Shown here: piece after piece, positions 9,116 through 18,404 of the stretch | Position numbering within the stretch: the stretch's first letter is position 1 | Layout: the number at the start of each line of letters is the position of its first letter | Assembly (NCBI RefSeq): GCF_052119645.1 | Contig: NZ_JBGQOM010000003.1 | Location: forward strand, 310,001-374,000 | Reading direction: 5' to 3' | DNA length: 64,000 nt | Source of the DNA: Paraglaciecola sp030730205 | GTDB lineage: Bacteria > Pseudomonadota > Gammaproteobacteria > Enterobacterales > Alteromonadaceae | Notes under the pieces: model-generated | Told to the model about the DNA's origin: nothing | What the model saw: the letters and a program-made list of their open reading frames with translations, nothing else | Databases searched by the model: none | Position numbers and translations under genes: made by a program

Positions 9116-9862
9116 TTGACTTACTGTTTAGCCATAAATGTAAACAAAGGTATGGTTTTTGCGTCTGACTCGCGTACCAATGCGGGTGTCGATTATGTTG
9201 CAACCTACAGCAAGATGACCACTTTTGTATTTCCAGGAGAGCGAAGTTTTGTCTTACTGACTTCGGGCAGTTTAGCCACTTCTCAAGCCGTGATTAATGC
9301 GATTAAGACTGATATAGATGACCCTGATGCAGAGTTTAATATGCGCAAAGGCAACTACTTGCACGAAGTAGCTAAATATATTGGCAAGCTGAGTCAACGG
9401 GAACAACGACAGCACGCTGCTGCGTTAGAAAGGTCGAACTCTAGTGCGGAATCAAGTTTTATATTAGGAGGGCAAATTGCCGGTCAACCGTGTGAGATTT
9501 TTTTAATTTACCCCCAAGGCAATTATATTGCGGCATCACCTGAGACTCCGTATTTACAAATAGGCGAAAACAAATACGGTAAACCTATTTTAGATCGGAT
9601 TATCGCTGCCAATACTTCACTAGAAGATGCAGCGCGTTGCGCTATTGTTTCTTTAGACTCAACCATTAGAAGTAATATTTCTGTAGGCCCGCCAATCGAA
9701 TTAGCGATTCATACAAATAATCACTTTGAAGCACCTTATCGCACGTCACTTAATACCAATAGTGTGATGTACAAGTCTGTGCAAAAACATTGGAATGAAG
9801 GATTAAAGCGTGCTTTCAATAAACTGCCACGCTTTGAATGGGAAAAACCATCTACTAAATAA
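9116..9862 (+). CDS. Anbu, proteasome/HslV-like peptidase (COG3484)
   Basis: 248 residues. The start codon is TTG, giving Met-Thr-Tyr-Cys. Removal of Met exposes the N-terminal Thr nucleophile of Ntn-hydrolases. After it come Asp17 and Arg19 (ASDSRTNAGVD) and a Lys at about 32 (TYSKM), the standard proteasome beta-subunit constellation. Anbu is the 'ancestral beta-subunit' family, known to assemble into open rings or spirals without an obvious ATPase partner. Gene neighbourhoods with COG2307, COG2308 and COG1305 are established. Here it is divergent from those genes. Its stop lies 2 bp from that of the convergent metallopeptidase. Confidence 0.95.
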   Translation: MTYCLAINVNKGMVFASDSRTNAGVDYVATYSKMTTFVFPGERSFVLLTSGSLATSQAVINAIKTDIDDPDAEFNMRKGNYLHEVAKYIGKLSQREQRQHAAALERSNSSAESSFILGGQIAGQPCEIFLIYPQGNYIAASPETPYLQIGENKYGKPILDRIIAANTSLEDAARCAIVSLDSTIRSNISVGPPIELAIHTNNHFEAPYRTSLNTNSVMYKSVQKHWNEGLKRAFNKLPRFEWEKPSTK

Positions 9863-9864
9863 GG

Positions 9865-10968
9865 TTAACTCGGACTGATTTGACTGACTTCGTCGTTTTG
9901 CATAATGACTTTATGTACAAACCGTAACTTATTTAGTGCTGAAATTGATATAACAAAGGGGTAGGCATCATCCAGCCCCATACTGCGATTTAAGCCATTT
10001 AATACTTGTGTTAAACGGCACCAATCATTAAATAAATGGGTGAAACTGGTAGCGGTGTAAATATAGTCATGTTGACCGCCAGCAACTAAGGGGTTGGCAA
10101 CTTTGTTGCCAGAAATACTAAAGTCATAATCGCTGGCTGTTTCTAAGGTATCTACCATATGTAAGTAATGCGCCCAGGTTTCAGCCCAATCTTCCCAAGG
10201 GTGCATGCTGGCATACGCGCTGACCCAAACGTTTTGCCAATCTTTTTTAGGTCCTTGTTTGTAATAATCATTCAATGCTTTAGCGTAATCCATCCGTTCA
10301 TCGCCAAACAATGTTCTAAATTCTTCAATGTGCTGACTGCTTTTAACTAAGCGATCCCAATAATAATGACCAGACTCATGTCTGAAGTGACCAATTAATG
10401 TGCGATAACTTTCGTTTAAACTTTCCCGTACCTGATGTCGAATACTGGTCTGCGCTTCCTTGACATTAATCGTGATTATACCGGCAGCATGACCTGTTGA
10501 AACATAATTTTTAACGGTTAACTCGTTGCCAAATTCATCGGTTATTTCGTCTTCTAAAAACTCAAACCCCAAGCCTTTTTGCGGTTCTTGCGCACGGTTT
10601 TGTACCGGTAGCTTCAGCTTGTACAACGTATAGAGAAGGCGGCGTTTGGCTTGTTCTAGGTTATACCAAAGTAACTTATTACCTTTAACTTCTAATTTGG
10701 GGGTCGCTTCATTTAATTGACAGGCAGAACAAAACTCATGTTGGTCATCAATATGAATCATCCAATTGCAAACTTGGTGGGTCAGATAATTTTTGCAGGG
10801 ACGATATATTTGACCGTTGGCAGAAGACTGCAGCTGGCCAGAACGGTTAGTGGTAAATGCGCTAAGTTGCAACTCATCAGATATAAAGCCGAGTAATAAG
10901 CCACAAACAACACATGTATTGTTAGCAAAATAAAGTTTATTACCGCATTGACAAACAAAAGTTTTCAA
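9865..10968 (-). CDS. Zinc-ribbon plus HExxH putative metallopeptidase (COG4307)
   Basis: 367 residues from a TTG preceded by GAGGGA at a good distance. An upstream ATG at 11037 would add 23 residues that do not resemble the family N-terminus. The protein opens with a zinc ribbon (FVCQCGN, then CVVCG; Cys6, 8, 19, 22) and a second Cys cluster (about 58-83: CKNY, QVCNW, FCSAC). The catalytic motif HFRHESGHYYW gives His197, Glu198 and His201. The family recurs near Anbu/alpha-E/ATP-grasp genes, so it is counted here as part of the system. No signal peptide is seen, so it is cytoplasmic. Confidence 0.85.
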   Translation of the reverse strand: MKTFVCQCGNKLYFANNTCVVCGLLLGFISDELQLSAFTTNRSGQLQSSANGQIYRPCKNYLTHQVCNWMIHIDDQHEFCSACQLNEATPKLEVKGNKLLWYNLEQAKRRLLYTLYKLKLPVQNRAQEPQKGLGFEFLEDEITDEFGNELTVKNYVSTGHAAGIITINVKEAQTSIRHQVRESLNESYRTLIGHFRHESGHYYWDRLVKSSQHIEEFRTLFGDERMDYAKALNDYYKQGPKKDWQNVWVSAYASMHPWEDWAETWAHYLHMVDTLETASDYDFSISGNKVANPLVAGGQHDYIYTATSFTHLFNDWCRLTQVLNGLNRSMGLDDAYPFVISISALNKLRFVHKVIMQNDEVSQISPS

Positions 10969-11169
10969 ACAAATCCCTCGGCTAACTCGCTGGTTCAGCG
11001 AACTCAACATAATGAGCCATTTGATAGAGCATAGCAATGCTATTTATAGTGTTATAAACTCATCTTGTAGTATGAATTTTAATCACAAAATATGAAAAAA
11101 CAGATCGATTAAACTCACTCTACTAAGATAAGATGTCACTCTAATGAACGGATGCATTTCTAGGAAGCC

Positions 11170-12090
11170 ATGAATTTAAATCATACGTTGCCACGTTCCA
11201 CGTTATTGTTGGTTGAGTCCAATAAAACGACGCTGGATAGCTTACGCGCAATGTTTGAGCAAAAATACATTGTGGAAGTTGCCGAGGATGGCCAGCAAGC
11301 AGTAAATATAATTTACGACCTTGATATTGATTTGATTTTGTGCGCAGTGGATGCCGCCACTATCAGCGGACAAGAACTGTGCGTCTTGGTCAAAAGCAAT
11401 CCATTGACCCAGCATATTCCTATCATTCTATTGACGCAATCTTCGACTATAGAAGAAGAGCAAGCCTGCCTCGAAATAGGCGCAATTGATTACATCAATA
11501 CACACGTACCACCGCAAATTATCTATTCTCGTGTGCAAAATCACATGCGATTAGTCGAGCAACAGAAAGTGTTAGAATATGTATCGTGTACCGATGGTTT
11601 AACCGGTTTATCCAATAGAATGCAACTCGACACCACCCTTAATCGTCTTTGGCATGCGGCTATTCGCGGGGGGCACTCTATCGGTTTATTAATAATAGAT
11701 ATCGATCATTTCAAAGACTACAACGATCAATTTGGTCATATAGAGGGTGACGAGTGCCTGAAAAAAGTCGCCACGGCGATTGCGCAGACCAAATCGCGAG
11801 AAGAAGACTTTGCTGCTCGATTTGGGGGCGAAGAGTTTGTCTTACTTCTGCCCTACACCAACTTATCCGGCGCCAAACGGGTAGCCAAGCAACTTCTTAA
11901 TAATGTGAGAAAGTTAAAAATCCCAGCCGCCAAAAGCGCTAACGCTGAACATGTCACCGTCAGTGTTGGCGTGGCTGCAATTACGCCAAAGTTCGACCCC
12001 CTGCAAACTATCAGCCCGATAGAATTGATTAACCAAGCAGATAAAAATCTGTTTAAAGCAAAACGCGCGGGGCGAGATCGCCTTTGTTAA
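11170..12090 (+). CDS. PleD-like diguanylate cyclase with degenerate receiver
   Basis: 306 residues: a receiver-like domain (about 12-125) and a GGDEF domain (about 135-306). The cyclase half looks active, with GGEEF at 219-223 and an intact inhibitory site Arg210-x-x-Asp213 five residues upstream. The receiver does not look phosphorylatable. The acidic pair is Glu16-Ser17, the phosphoacceptor position (DLILCA) is Ala59, and the Lys-Pro switch is Thr111-His112. It probably makes cyclic-di-GMP under control by protein contact or product feedback rather than a kinase. AGGA precedes the ATG. It is a single gene, convergent with yrfG. Confidence 0.92.
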   Translation: MNLNHTLPRSTLLLVESNKTTLDSLRAMFEQKYIVEVAEDGQQAVNIIYDLDIDLILCAVDAATISGQELCVLVKSNPLTQHIPIILLTQSSTIEEEQACLEIGAIDYINTHVPPQIIYSRVQNHMRLVEQQKVLEYVSCTDGLTGLSNRMQLDTTLNRLWHAAIRGGHSIGLLIIDIDHFKDYNDQFGHIEGDECLKKVATAIAQTKSREEDFAARFGGEEFVLLLPYTNLSGAKRVAKQLLNNVRKLKIPAAKSANAEHVTVSVGVAAITPKFDPLQTISPIELINQADKNLFKAKRAGRDRLC

Positions 12091-12091
12091 C

Positions 12092-12778
12092 TCAAGTTAC
12101 TGGGTTATTAATAATGTCTGCCAATAAAACGGAATAATCTGAAACCGCGACAAAATCCTCTGTATCATTCACCGGCTTTTTACTATCGGGATTACTGATA
12201 GCTAGCAAATGTGCAATGCCAAACTGCTGGGCAGAACGCAATATCGCTAAGCTGTCATCAACAAAAAGTGTCGACTCATTGGCAAAATTTATTTTCGCTT
12301 GAAGCTTGTGCCACAATAATTGTGATTCTTTGGTGACACCAAATTCATGAGTTGAAATTAACTGGTCAATATGTTGGTCGAGCTGAGTATGTTCGACTTT
12401 TAACGACAGGCTATCGGGGTGAGCATTGGTCAATAAGATAACCTGTCTACCTGACTTTTTTAGCGCGTCAATAAAGGGCAGCGCATCATGACGTAAACTG
12501 ATGAGCTGCTGAATTTCTCGCTTCGCTGCAACAATATCTAATCCGATTTTTTGACGCCAATAATCTAAGCAATACCAATCTATAGTGCCCTGAACTTTAC
12601 TATATTCAGCGAACATGTCTTCTTTCGCTTGAGCAATTGGTATATTGTTCATTAACGCTAACTTAGCTGGCAAATGTTCTAACCAAAAGTGGTTATCAAA
12701 GTGCAAATCCAGTAGCGTACCATCCATATCTAACAAGACGGTTTCAATTTGGTTCCAAGCTATAATTGACAATGGCAT
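12092..12778 (-). CDS. yrfG: HAD-family GMP/IMP nucleotidase YrfG
   Basis: 228 residues. HAD motif I is VLLDMDGTLLDLHFD (Asp nucleophile and Asp+2), motif II is VILLTNAH, and the C-terminal acidic motif is TLFVDDSLAIL. Length and adjacency to nudE agree with E. coli YrfG, a purine nucleotide 5'-nucleotidase. It is divergent from nudE over about 94 bp. Confidence 0.88.
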   Translation of the reverse strand: MPLSIIAWNQIETVLLDMDGTLLDLHFDNHFWLEHLPAKLALMNNIPIAQAKEDMFAEYSKVQGTIDWYCLDYWRQKIGLDIVAAKREIQQLISLRHDALPFIDALKKSGRQVILLTNAHPDSLSLKVEHTQLDQHIDQLISTHEFGVTKESQLLWHKLQAKINFANESTLFVDDSLAILRSAQQFGIAHLLAISNPDSKKPVNDTEDFVAVSDYSVLLADIINNPVT

Positions 12779-12872
12779 GACTCTTGTTTAAACAGGATAG
12801 ACTAAGCAACAAGCTTAGGCTTTCCCTAAAATTTGAACTCTCGATTGGCAGTAATGGTAACGTGAAAAAGAC

Positions 12873-13436
12873 ATGAGCAAAATAGACAATAATAAAACCT
12901 TGCCGACGATCCATCAGCGCAAAATCATTGCACAGAGTGGCTTTTTTAAAGTTGAACAACTTGAATTAGAGTTTTCAAACGGTGAAAAACGTCAGTTTGA
13001 GCGCATGGCGGGCAGTGGTCGTGGTGCTGTGATGATCGTTCCTTTTATCAATGAACATGAATTTTTGCTAGTCAGGGAATATGCTGCGGGTAACCACTCC
13101 TATCAGTTAGGTTTTCCAAAAGGACTGATTGACCCAGGTGAAACCGCTGTGGTGGCCGCTAACCGCGAGTTAAAAGAAGAAGTCGGTTTTGGTGCAAAAC
13201 AGCTACACTCTTTAGAGACGGTGAGCATGGCTCCCGCTTTTTTTGATGCCAAAATGGAAATTTTTATTGCTCATCAACTTTACGCCGAAAAGTTAGAGGG
13301 CGATGAACCAGAACCAATGGAAGTGATCCCTTGGTCAATTAATAACACAGATGCTCTTCTGGCCAGAGAAGATTTTACAGAAGCACGATGCTACGCAGCA
13401 CTGTTTCTTGCATTAAAATGGATAAGGACACGCTAA
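12873..13436 (+). CDS. nudE: ADP-compounds hydrolase NudE
   Basis: 187 residues. The Nudix box is complete in GLIDPGETAVVAANRELKEE followed by VGF. The downstream SMAPAFFDAKMEIF is typical of the ADP-ribose/AP3A/NADH-hydrolysing NudE group. First gene of a tightly coupled nudE-cysQ-yceI set: its TAA overlaps the ATG of cysQ by one base. The start at 12873 has a weak ribosome-binding site. Confidence 0.93.
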   Translation: MSKIDNNKTLPTIHQRKIIAQSGFFKVEQLELEFSNGEKRQFERMAGSGRGAVMIVPFINEHEFLLVREYAAGNHSYQLGFPKGLIDPGETAVVAANRELKEEVGFGAKQLHSLETVSMAPAFFDAKMEIFIAHQLYAEKLEGDEPEPMEVIPWSINNTDALLAREDFTEARCYAALFLALKWIRTR

Positions 13437-14272
13437 TGGTAAATGATGATCACCATAGCCTACTTGAACTTGCAAAACGCGCTGCGCGTATAGCAGGTGA
13501 AGAAGTCATGAAAATATATGATAGCGGTGATTTTGCCAGTTATCAGAAAGAAGATGACTCCCCCGTCACCAGCGCAGATTACAAAGCAAATGAAATTATC
13601 TTGGCGTTGTTACAAGCAGAAACGCCCAACATTCCTATTATGTCTGAAGAGACCGACAACGCGAAGTTGTCCACTCGTAAAGACTGGAAACGCTACTGGT
13701 TGATTGATCCCATCGATGGTACGCAGGAATTTATTGCACGAAGTGGTGATTTTGCGGTCAACATAGCGCTGGTAGAAAATAATATTCCAGTGATTGGAGT
13801 CATTTACTGGCCTCCTGGTGACACACTTTATTATGCATCAAAGGGGCAAGGAGCGTTTAAAGAGAGTCCTTCTGAAAACAAACAAATACATGTACGCTCG
13901 TTTGACGATACTGAACAAGGCGTCGTCATGGTTGCTATTAGCCGTCGCCAAGCCCGTGAGAAGGTCATGAACAGTATGAGCGACCATCGAGTTTATCATA
14001 CATTGCCATTAGGCAGTTGCTCACTCAAAGCCTGTTTCATCGCTGAGGGTAAGGCAGATGTGTTTTTACGAATAGGCGTAACAGGTGAGTGGGATACGGG
14101 TGCATCACAATGCATCGTAGGCGAGGCTGGCGGTTCAATATTAGCGCACGATTTTGAGCCATTAAGTTACAACCGGCGTAAAAGCGTCAATAACCCCGAC
14201 TTTATCGTGATGGGCGATCAAAATGTAGATTGGCCATCGATTGTTAAATACAAACTTGGAAACCTAATATGA
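13436..14272 (+). CDS. cysQ: 3'(2'),5'-bisphosphate nucleotidase CysQ
   Basis: 278 residues from the ATG overlapping the nudE stop (TAATG), with AAGGA about 9 nt upstream. A longer reading from 13388 lies inside nudE and is unlikely. Inositol-monophosphatase-fold metal motifs are present: PIMSEET and WLIDPIDGTQEFIARSGDF near residues 75-110, and GEWDTGASQC near 215. The enzyme removes the 3'-phosphate of PAP/PAPS, relieving sulfur-assimilation by-product toxicity. The stop overlaps the next ATG as ATGA. Confidence 0.94.
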   Translation: MVNDDHHSLLELAKRAARIAGEEVMKIYDSGDFASYQKEDDSPVTSADYKANEIILALLQAETPNIPIMSEETDNAKLSTRKDWKRYWLIDPIDGTQEFIARSGDFAVNIALVENNIPVIGVIYWPPGDTLYYASKGQGAFKESPSENKQIHVRSFDDTEQGVVMVAISRRQAREKVMNSMSDHRVYHTLPLGSCSLKACFIAEGKADVFLRIGVTGEWDTGASQCIVGEAGGSILAHDFEPLSYNRRKSVNNPDFIVMGDQNVDWPSIVKYKLGNLI

Positions 14273-14850
14273 TCAATTTGAAAAAATTACTGCCAAGCTA
14301 TTTGATTGCGGCAAGTATGATATCCACTGCCGCGATGGCAGATTGGGCAGTAGACAGTGAACAATCAAAAGTGTTTTTTATCTCAACCAAAAACCTCAAT
14401 ACCAGTGAAGTACATTCTTTTAACCGTGTTGAAGGCAAACTCAGCAGTGACGGAAAATTTACTGCGAGCATAGACTTAAGTACGGTTGAAACAGGTATTG
14501 ATATTCGCAATCAAAGAATGCGTGAAATGTTATTTAAGGTTGATGCTTTTCCACAGGCAAAGATTAGCGCCACCCTTGCAGAAAATATAATGGCCCTTGC
14601 CAAGGGTGAAACCTTACACACTGAATTACCCGCCACTTTAACCTTGATGGGTATAGAAAAAAGTCTGAATTTGAATGTTGTTGTAACTAAAACCACTGAA
14701 GGTCAGTTTGTGGTAACGAGCGCTAAACCGGTTTTATTGAGCGCTGCAGACCTTGGTTTACAAGCAGGGGTTGAGGCCTTACAAAAAATAGCTGGTTTAT
14801 CTAGTATCGGTTTATCTGTTCCAGTCACCTTTAATTTAGTCCTTAATTAA
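14269..14850 (+). CDS. YceI-family periplasmic lipocalin-like protein
   Basis: 193 residues with a clear signal peptide (cleavage after ISTAAMA, about residue 24) followed by DWAVDSEQSKVFFISTK, the typical opening of the YceI beta-barrel. Family members bind polyisoprenoid-like lipids; the ligand here is unknown. It overlaps cysQ by 4 bp (ATGA) and the convergent yheU by 4 bp. Confidence 0.88.
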   Translation: MINLKKLLPSYLIAASMISTAAMADWAVDSEQSKVFFISTKNLNTSEVHSFNRVEGKLSSDGKFTASIDLSTVETGIDIRNQRMREMLFKVDAFPQAKISATLAENIMALAKGETLHTELPATLTLMGIEKSLNLNVVVTKTTEGQFVVTSAKPVLLSAADLGLQAGVEALQKIAGLSSIGLSVPVTFNLVLN

Positions 14851-15080
14851 CGGTCACCTTCATCCGTTCTGAGATGACCTTTTGCCACAATATTGACCGT
14901 TTCGTGCAACTCAGAATAAACTAAAAATGCCTCACCCGACTTAAGTTGGGTGAGAACTTGTTGTACTTTTTCAGCTAAGCCAACGTCGTGCTCTCCGTAT
15001 TCCGTACCTTCCTGCAGCACAAACGCTTCAATAATATTCATAAGTGTTTCTTGTCCAACATCCTGAATCGGAATAATCAT
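14847..15080 (-). CDS. yheU: YheU-family small protein
   Basis: 77 residues, close to E. coli YheU (72): MIIPIQDVGQETLMNIIEAF, REGT-like QEGTEYGEHD and YSELHETVNI are conserved. Function unknown. The start overlaps the stop of yheT (ATGA), so the two are coupled, as in other gammaproteobacteria. Confidence 0.92.
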   Translation of the reverse strand: MIIPIQDVGQETLMNIIEAFVLQEGTEYGEHDVGLAEKVQQVLTQLKSGEAFLVYSELHETVNIVAKGHLRTDEGDR

Positions 15081-16126
15081 TTTTTCTCACTTGTAGATTG
15101 CTGCTGTAAAGCGGACACAGTCTTTAAAAAATCGCTCACTCTTTGCTGCATCCAAATTTTGGGACGCCAAGGACTGCCTTGTAAAAAACCAACATGCCCA
15201 CCTTGTTCACTTAACTCGACCCTGACAGAAGCCGAAAGGTGCTGTGAATTAGGTAACACTTTTTCGTTCATAAAGGGATCATCCTTGGCATGCAATATCA
15301 AGGTGGGTGTTTGTATCTCCTTTAGATACGCCATGGCACTGCAACGCTGATAATAATCATCCGCATCGCTAAAGCCGTGCAAGGGAGCCGTCACATGCTG
15401 ATCAAAATCTCTGAAGGTTTTAAGGCGGTGTAATTCATTCTGTTTGATATTAAGTTGCTTACCATAGTCCATGATTGCCATTTTGCGTTGCAAGTTATTC
15501 AGCATACTTTTTAGCAAATAGCGCTGATACAACGTTGAAAAACCGCGACCTATACTTTCTGCACACTCAGCTAACTGCAGCGGTGCCGAGACCGCCACAG
15601 CAGCCTTTAGTATGGTTTGCTGGGGATTTTCACCGAGCAATTTTAACAGCATATTAGCGCCCAAAGAAAAACCAATGGCAAATTTTGGCAACTCGGGATA
15701 GTGACTTTGCAACCAATTTAGAAATGCCAGAGGGTCAGAGGTTTCACCAGAATGATAAGCCCGAGTGCGATGATTTAGTTCCCCACCACAGCCGCGAAAA
15801 TGCATCACAACAACAGCGTAACCTTGGCGGACTAAGTCAGCCGCCATATCATGGCAATAGTGAGAGTGGATAGAGCCCTCCAAACCATGAAACATAATAA
15901 TCAGACTGCTTGCGGTATTGATATCGCCAACCCACGCCAACTTAACGAAATCTCCATCAGGCAAAACGAAGTTTTCTACGCGATACCTTAAAGCCTGACG
16001 CTTCTGTAAAAACCGTGGAAAAATAGTTTGCACGTGGCGGTTTTTTGCCCACCAAGGGGCAACAAAATTACTGTGTGTGACCACGCCGAAATAAGGAGCT
16101 TGCGCTTGAGTTTCATCTACAGACAT
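15077..16126 (-). CDS. yheT: YheT-family alpha/beta hydrolase
   Basis: 349 residues. The nucleophile elbow is GFSLGANMLLKLLGE (Ser about 146), the oxyanion-side motif is MFHGLEGSIHSHY, and the late Asp and His are in HAKDDPFM and GGHVGFL. It matches the YheT/EMB8 group of hydrolases with unknown physiological substrate. It follows yheS after 17 bp and overlaps yheU, forming the conserved yheS-yheT-yheU order. Confidence 0.92.
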   Translation of the reverse strand: MSVDETQAQAPYFGVVTHSNFVAPWWAKNRHVQTIFPRFLQKRQALRYRVENFVLPDGDFVKLAWVGDINTASSLIIMFHGLEGSIHSHYCHDMAADLVRQGYAVVVMHFRGCGGELNHRTRAYHSGETSDPLAFLNWLQSHYPELPKFAIGFSLGANMLLKLLGENPQQTILKAAVAVSAPLQLAECAESIGRGFSTLYQRYLLKSMLNNLQRKMAIMDYGKQLNIKQNELHRLKTFRDFDQHVTAPLHGFSDADDYYQRCSAMAYLKEIQTPTLILHAKDDPFMNEKVLPNSQHLSASVRVELSEQGGHVGFLQGSPWRPKIWMQQRVSDFLKTVSALQQQSTSEKK

Positions 16127-16143
16127 CGACTTAAACTTTTGTG

Positions 16144-18048
16144 TTAATTGAGTAATAGGTCAAACTCAGCTTGTTGTAGTTCTAGTTGCTCTTGCGCATC
16201 TAACCATTGCATTTCAGTCTCTTCAAGTTGCCCTTTAAGTTTTGCCTGCTCGGCTAAAATTTGTTTTAACTGCATTTTATTTTCAGCGTTATAAATTTCA
16301 GTTTCACTCAATTCTGTTTCCATTTTAGCTAACTTACTGTGTAAATCTGCCATGGTTTTGTCACACATTGTGATGGTTTTTCGTAAGCCTTGTGTAGCTT
16401 GCCTAAACTCAGCCTCAAGCCGCTTAATGTTTTTACGTTCTGGTTTTACTTTTGGGCTATCGGTGGCATTGGCACTTTGCTCTGGCTTTAAAATCCATGC
16501 TTTGTAATCATCTAAATCACCGTTAAAAACTTGAACTTGGCCGCTATCAACTAAATAAAAATCATCACAAACCGACGATAACAAATAACGATCGTGTGAC
16601 ACCAACACCATCGCACCTTCGAACCCTTGCAGAGCAATATTTAATGCGTGGCGCATATCCAGATCTAAATGGTTGGTTGGTTCATCAAGGAGCAGCAAGT
16701 TAGGTTTTTGATAAACTGTCAGGGCCAATACTAAGCGAGCTTTTTCGCCACCAGACATAGGAGCCACCTTAGCTAAGGCATCATCGCCGCGAAAACCAAA
16801 ACCACCTAAAAAGTCACGCAAACTTTGTTCAGATGCCTTAGGGTCTAGACGTTGAATATGAGCTAAAGGTGAATCGTCAGCGCGTAAAAACTCGAGTTGG
16901 TGTTGAGCAAAATAACCAATACTTAAACCTGCTGAGGTCTCGTATACGCCATGCAAAGGGGCATTTTCACCTGCTAACAATTTGATTAATGTGGATTTAC
17001 CCGCGCCATTTTTACCCAACAAACCAATACGACTACCTGGCACTAAGTTAAGTTGGAGTTTTTCCAAAATAACCTTATCGCCATAGCCAACTTTTACCTG
17101 CTCCATCTTAACAAGAGGATTAGGCAACTTAGGCGGGACCAAAAAGCGAAAGGTAAAATGTGAATCGGCCATGACCGGTAACAAGGTTTCCATCCTCGCC
17201 AATTGCTTTACCCGACTCTGTGCTTGTTTGGCCTTACTTGCCTTGGCACCAAAGCGATTGATAAAAGATTCTAGGTGGGCGATTTGGTCTTGTTGCTTTT
17301 GATATTGCAAACTTTGTAATCGTAAACGCTCTGCACGTTGAATTTCATAAGCATCGTAGTTACCGGTGTAACTGACTAATTTTTGCTGCTCAACGCTAAT
17401 GATTTCATTCACGGTGCTATCTAAGAATGACTTATCGTGAGAAATAAGTAATAAAGTACCTGTATAACGTTGCAACCATTTTTCTAACCAGATAACCGCA
17501 TCTAAATCCAAGTGGTTTGTGGGCTCATCAAGCAGCAGCAAATCAGAATAACACAACAATGCTTGGGCTAAATTAAGACGCATACGCCAGCCACCAGAAA
17601 ATGCATTTACGCTGTTATTCATGACATCATTAGCAAATCCCAAACCCGCCAATATGGTGGCAGCTCTTGATTCAATATCATAGGCACCGGCCTGTTCTAA
17701 CAAACCGTGTAAAACTGCTATTTGCTCGCCATTATGTGATTCTTCAGCTTCTTTTAATTGCGCCTGCAGCGCGCGATAACGCCTATCACCATCAATAACA
17801 TAATCCAAGGCACTGCGCTCTACTGCAGGAGTTTCTTGCGCTACCCAAACAATTTGCCAGTCTTTTGGAATAGCGAAATCGCCCTGTTCGGGGTGTAATT
17901 CTCCCCTGATCAAAGCAAATAAACTGGATTTTCCGCATCCGTTTGCACCAATTAAGCCAGCCTTATGACCTGGGTATACCACTGCGTTAACGTCTTGCAA
18001 CAACATTTTACTGCCGCGCATTAAAGAAAGGTCGGAAAATTGAATCAT
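16144..18048 (-). CDS. yheS: ABC-F ATPase YheS
   Basis: 634 residues with two ABC domains and no membrane segments. Walker A motifs are GANGCGKSS (about 34) and GKNGAGKST (about 346). Signatures are FSGGWRMRL and MSGGEKARL, and both Walker B motifs are followed by DEPTNHLDLD. The C-terminal 100 residues form a charged coiled coil. The family acts on ribosomes rather than in transport; YheS-type members help translation of difficult nascent chains. Confidence 0.95.
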   Translation of the reverse strand: MIQFSDLSLMRGSKMLLQDVNAVVYPGHKAGLIGANGCGKSSLFALIRGELHPEQGDFAIPKDWQIVWVAQETPAVERSALDYVIDGDRRYRALQAQLKEAEESHNGEQIAVLHGLLEQAGAYDIESRAATILAGLGFANDVMNNSVNAFSGGWRMRLNLAQALLCYSDLLLLDEPTNHLDLDAVIWLEKWLQRYTGTLLLISHDKSFLDSTVNEIISVEQQKLVSYTGNYDAYEIQRAERLRLQSLQYQKQQDQIAHLESFINRFGAKASKAKQAQSRVKQLARMETLLPVMADSHFTFRFLVPPKLPNPLVKMEQVKVGYGDKVILEKLQLNLVPGSRIGLLGKNGAGKSTLIKLLAGENAPLHGVYETSAGLSIGYFAQHQLEFLRADDSPLAHIQRLDPKASEQSLRDFLGGFGFRGDDALAKVAPMSGGEKARLVLALTVYQKPNLLLLDEPTNHLDLDMRHALNIALQGFEGAMVLVSHDRYLLSSVCDDFYLVDSGQVQVFNGDLDDYKAWILKPEQSANATDSPKVKPERKNIKRLEAEFRQATQGLRKTITMCDKTMADLHSKLAKMETELSETEIYNAENKMQLKQILAEQAKLKGQLEETEMQWLDAQEQLELQQAEFDLLLN

Positions 18049-18127
18049 GCTAGCCTGTTTACTAATAACACTTACGTTCGATACGGGTTATGATACCAAG
18101 ATGGCGAGCTAAATTATTCCTAAAATC

Positions 18128-18334
18128 ATGGTTAATAAAATAAAAAAACGGTTTGTTGCAGGTGCTGTATGTCCTAAGTGCAAAGCTCAAGACTCCATTA
18201 TGCTGTATTTTGAAAACAACGTAGAAAAAATTGAATGTGTTCATTGTGACTATCACGAGTCACAGGTAGACAAAAAAGTAAGCAGTGCTAGTAAAGGTAG
18301 CACTGGCGTAATTGGCGTGTTTAAACCTGAATAA
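18128..18334 (+). CDS. yheV: YheV-family zinc-ribbon protein
   Basis: 68 residues. Two Cys pairs, VCPKCKAQD and CVHCDYH, 21 residues apart form a predicted zinc ribbon in a MVNKIKKRFVAGAVCPKC context, matching DUF2387/YheV. Divergent from yheS. In E. coli kefG and kefB lie between the two; here they are absent. Function unknown. Confidence 0.9.
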   Translation: MVNKIKKRFVAGAVCPKCKAQDSIMLYFENNVEKIECVHCDYHESQVDKKVSSASKGSTGVIGVFKPE

Positions 18335-18404
18335 CCCCGTGTTGCCTGTCGATTTCAATTAGGCGTCATCGTTTACCACTTTGCGAGAATATAGAAATCC
18401 GCTA

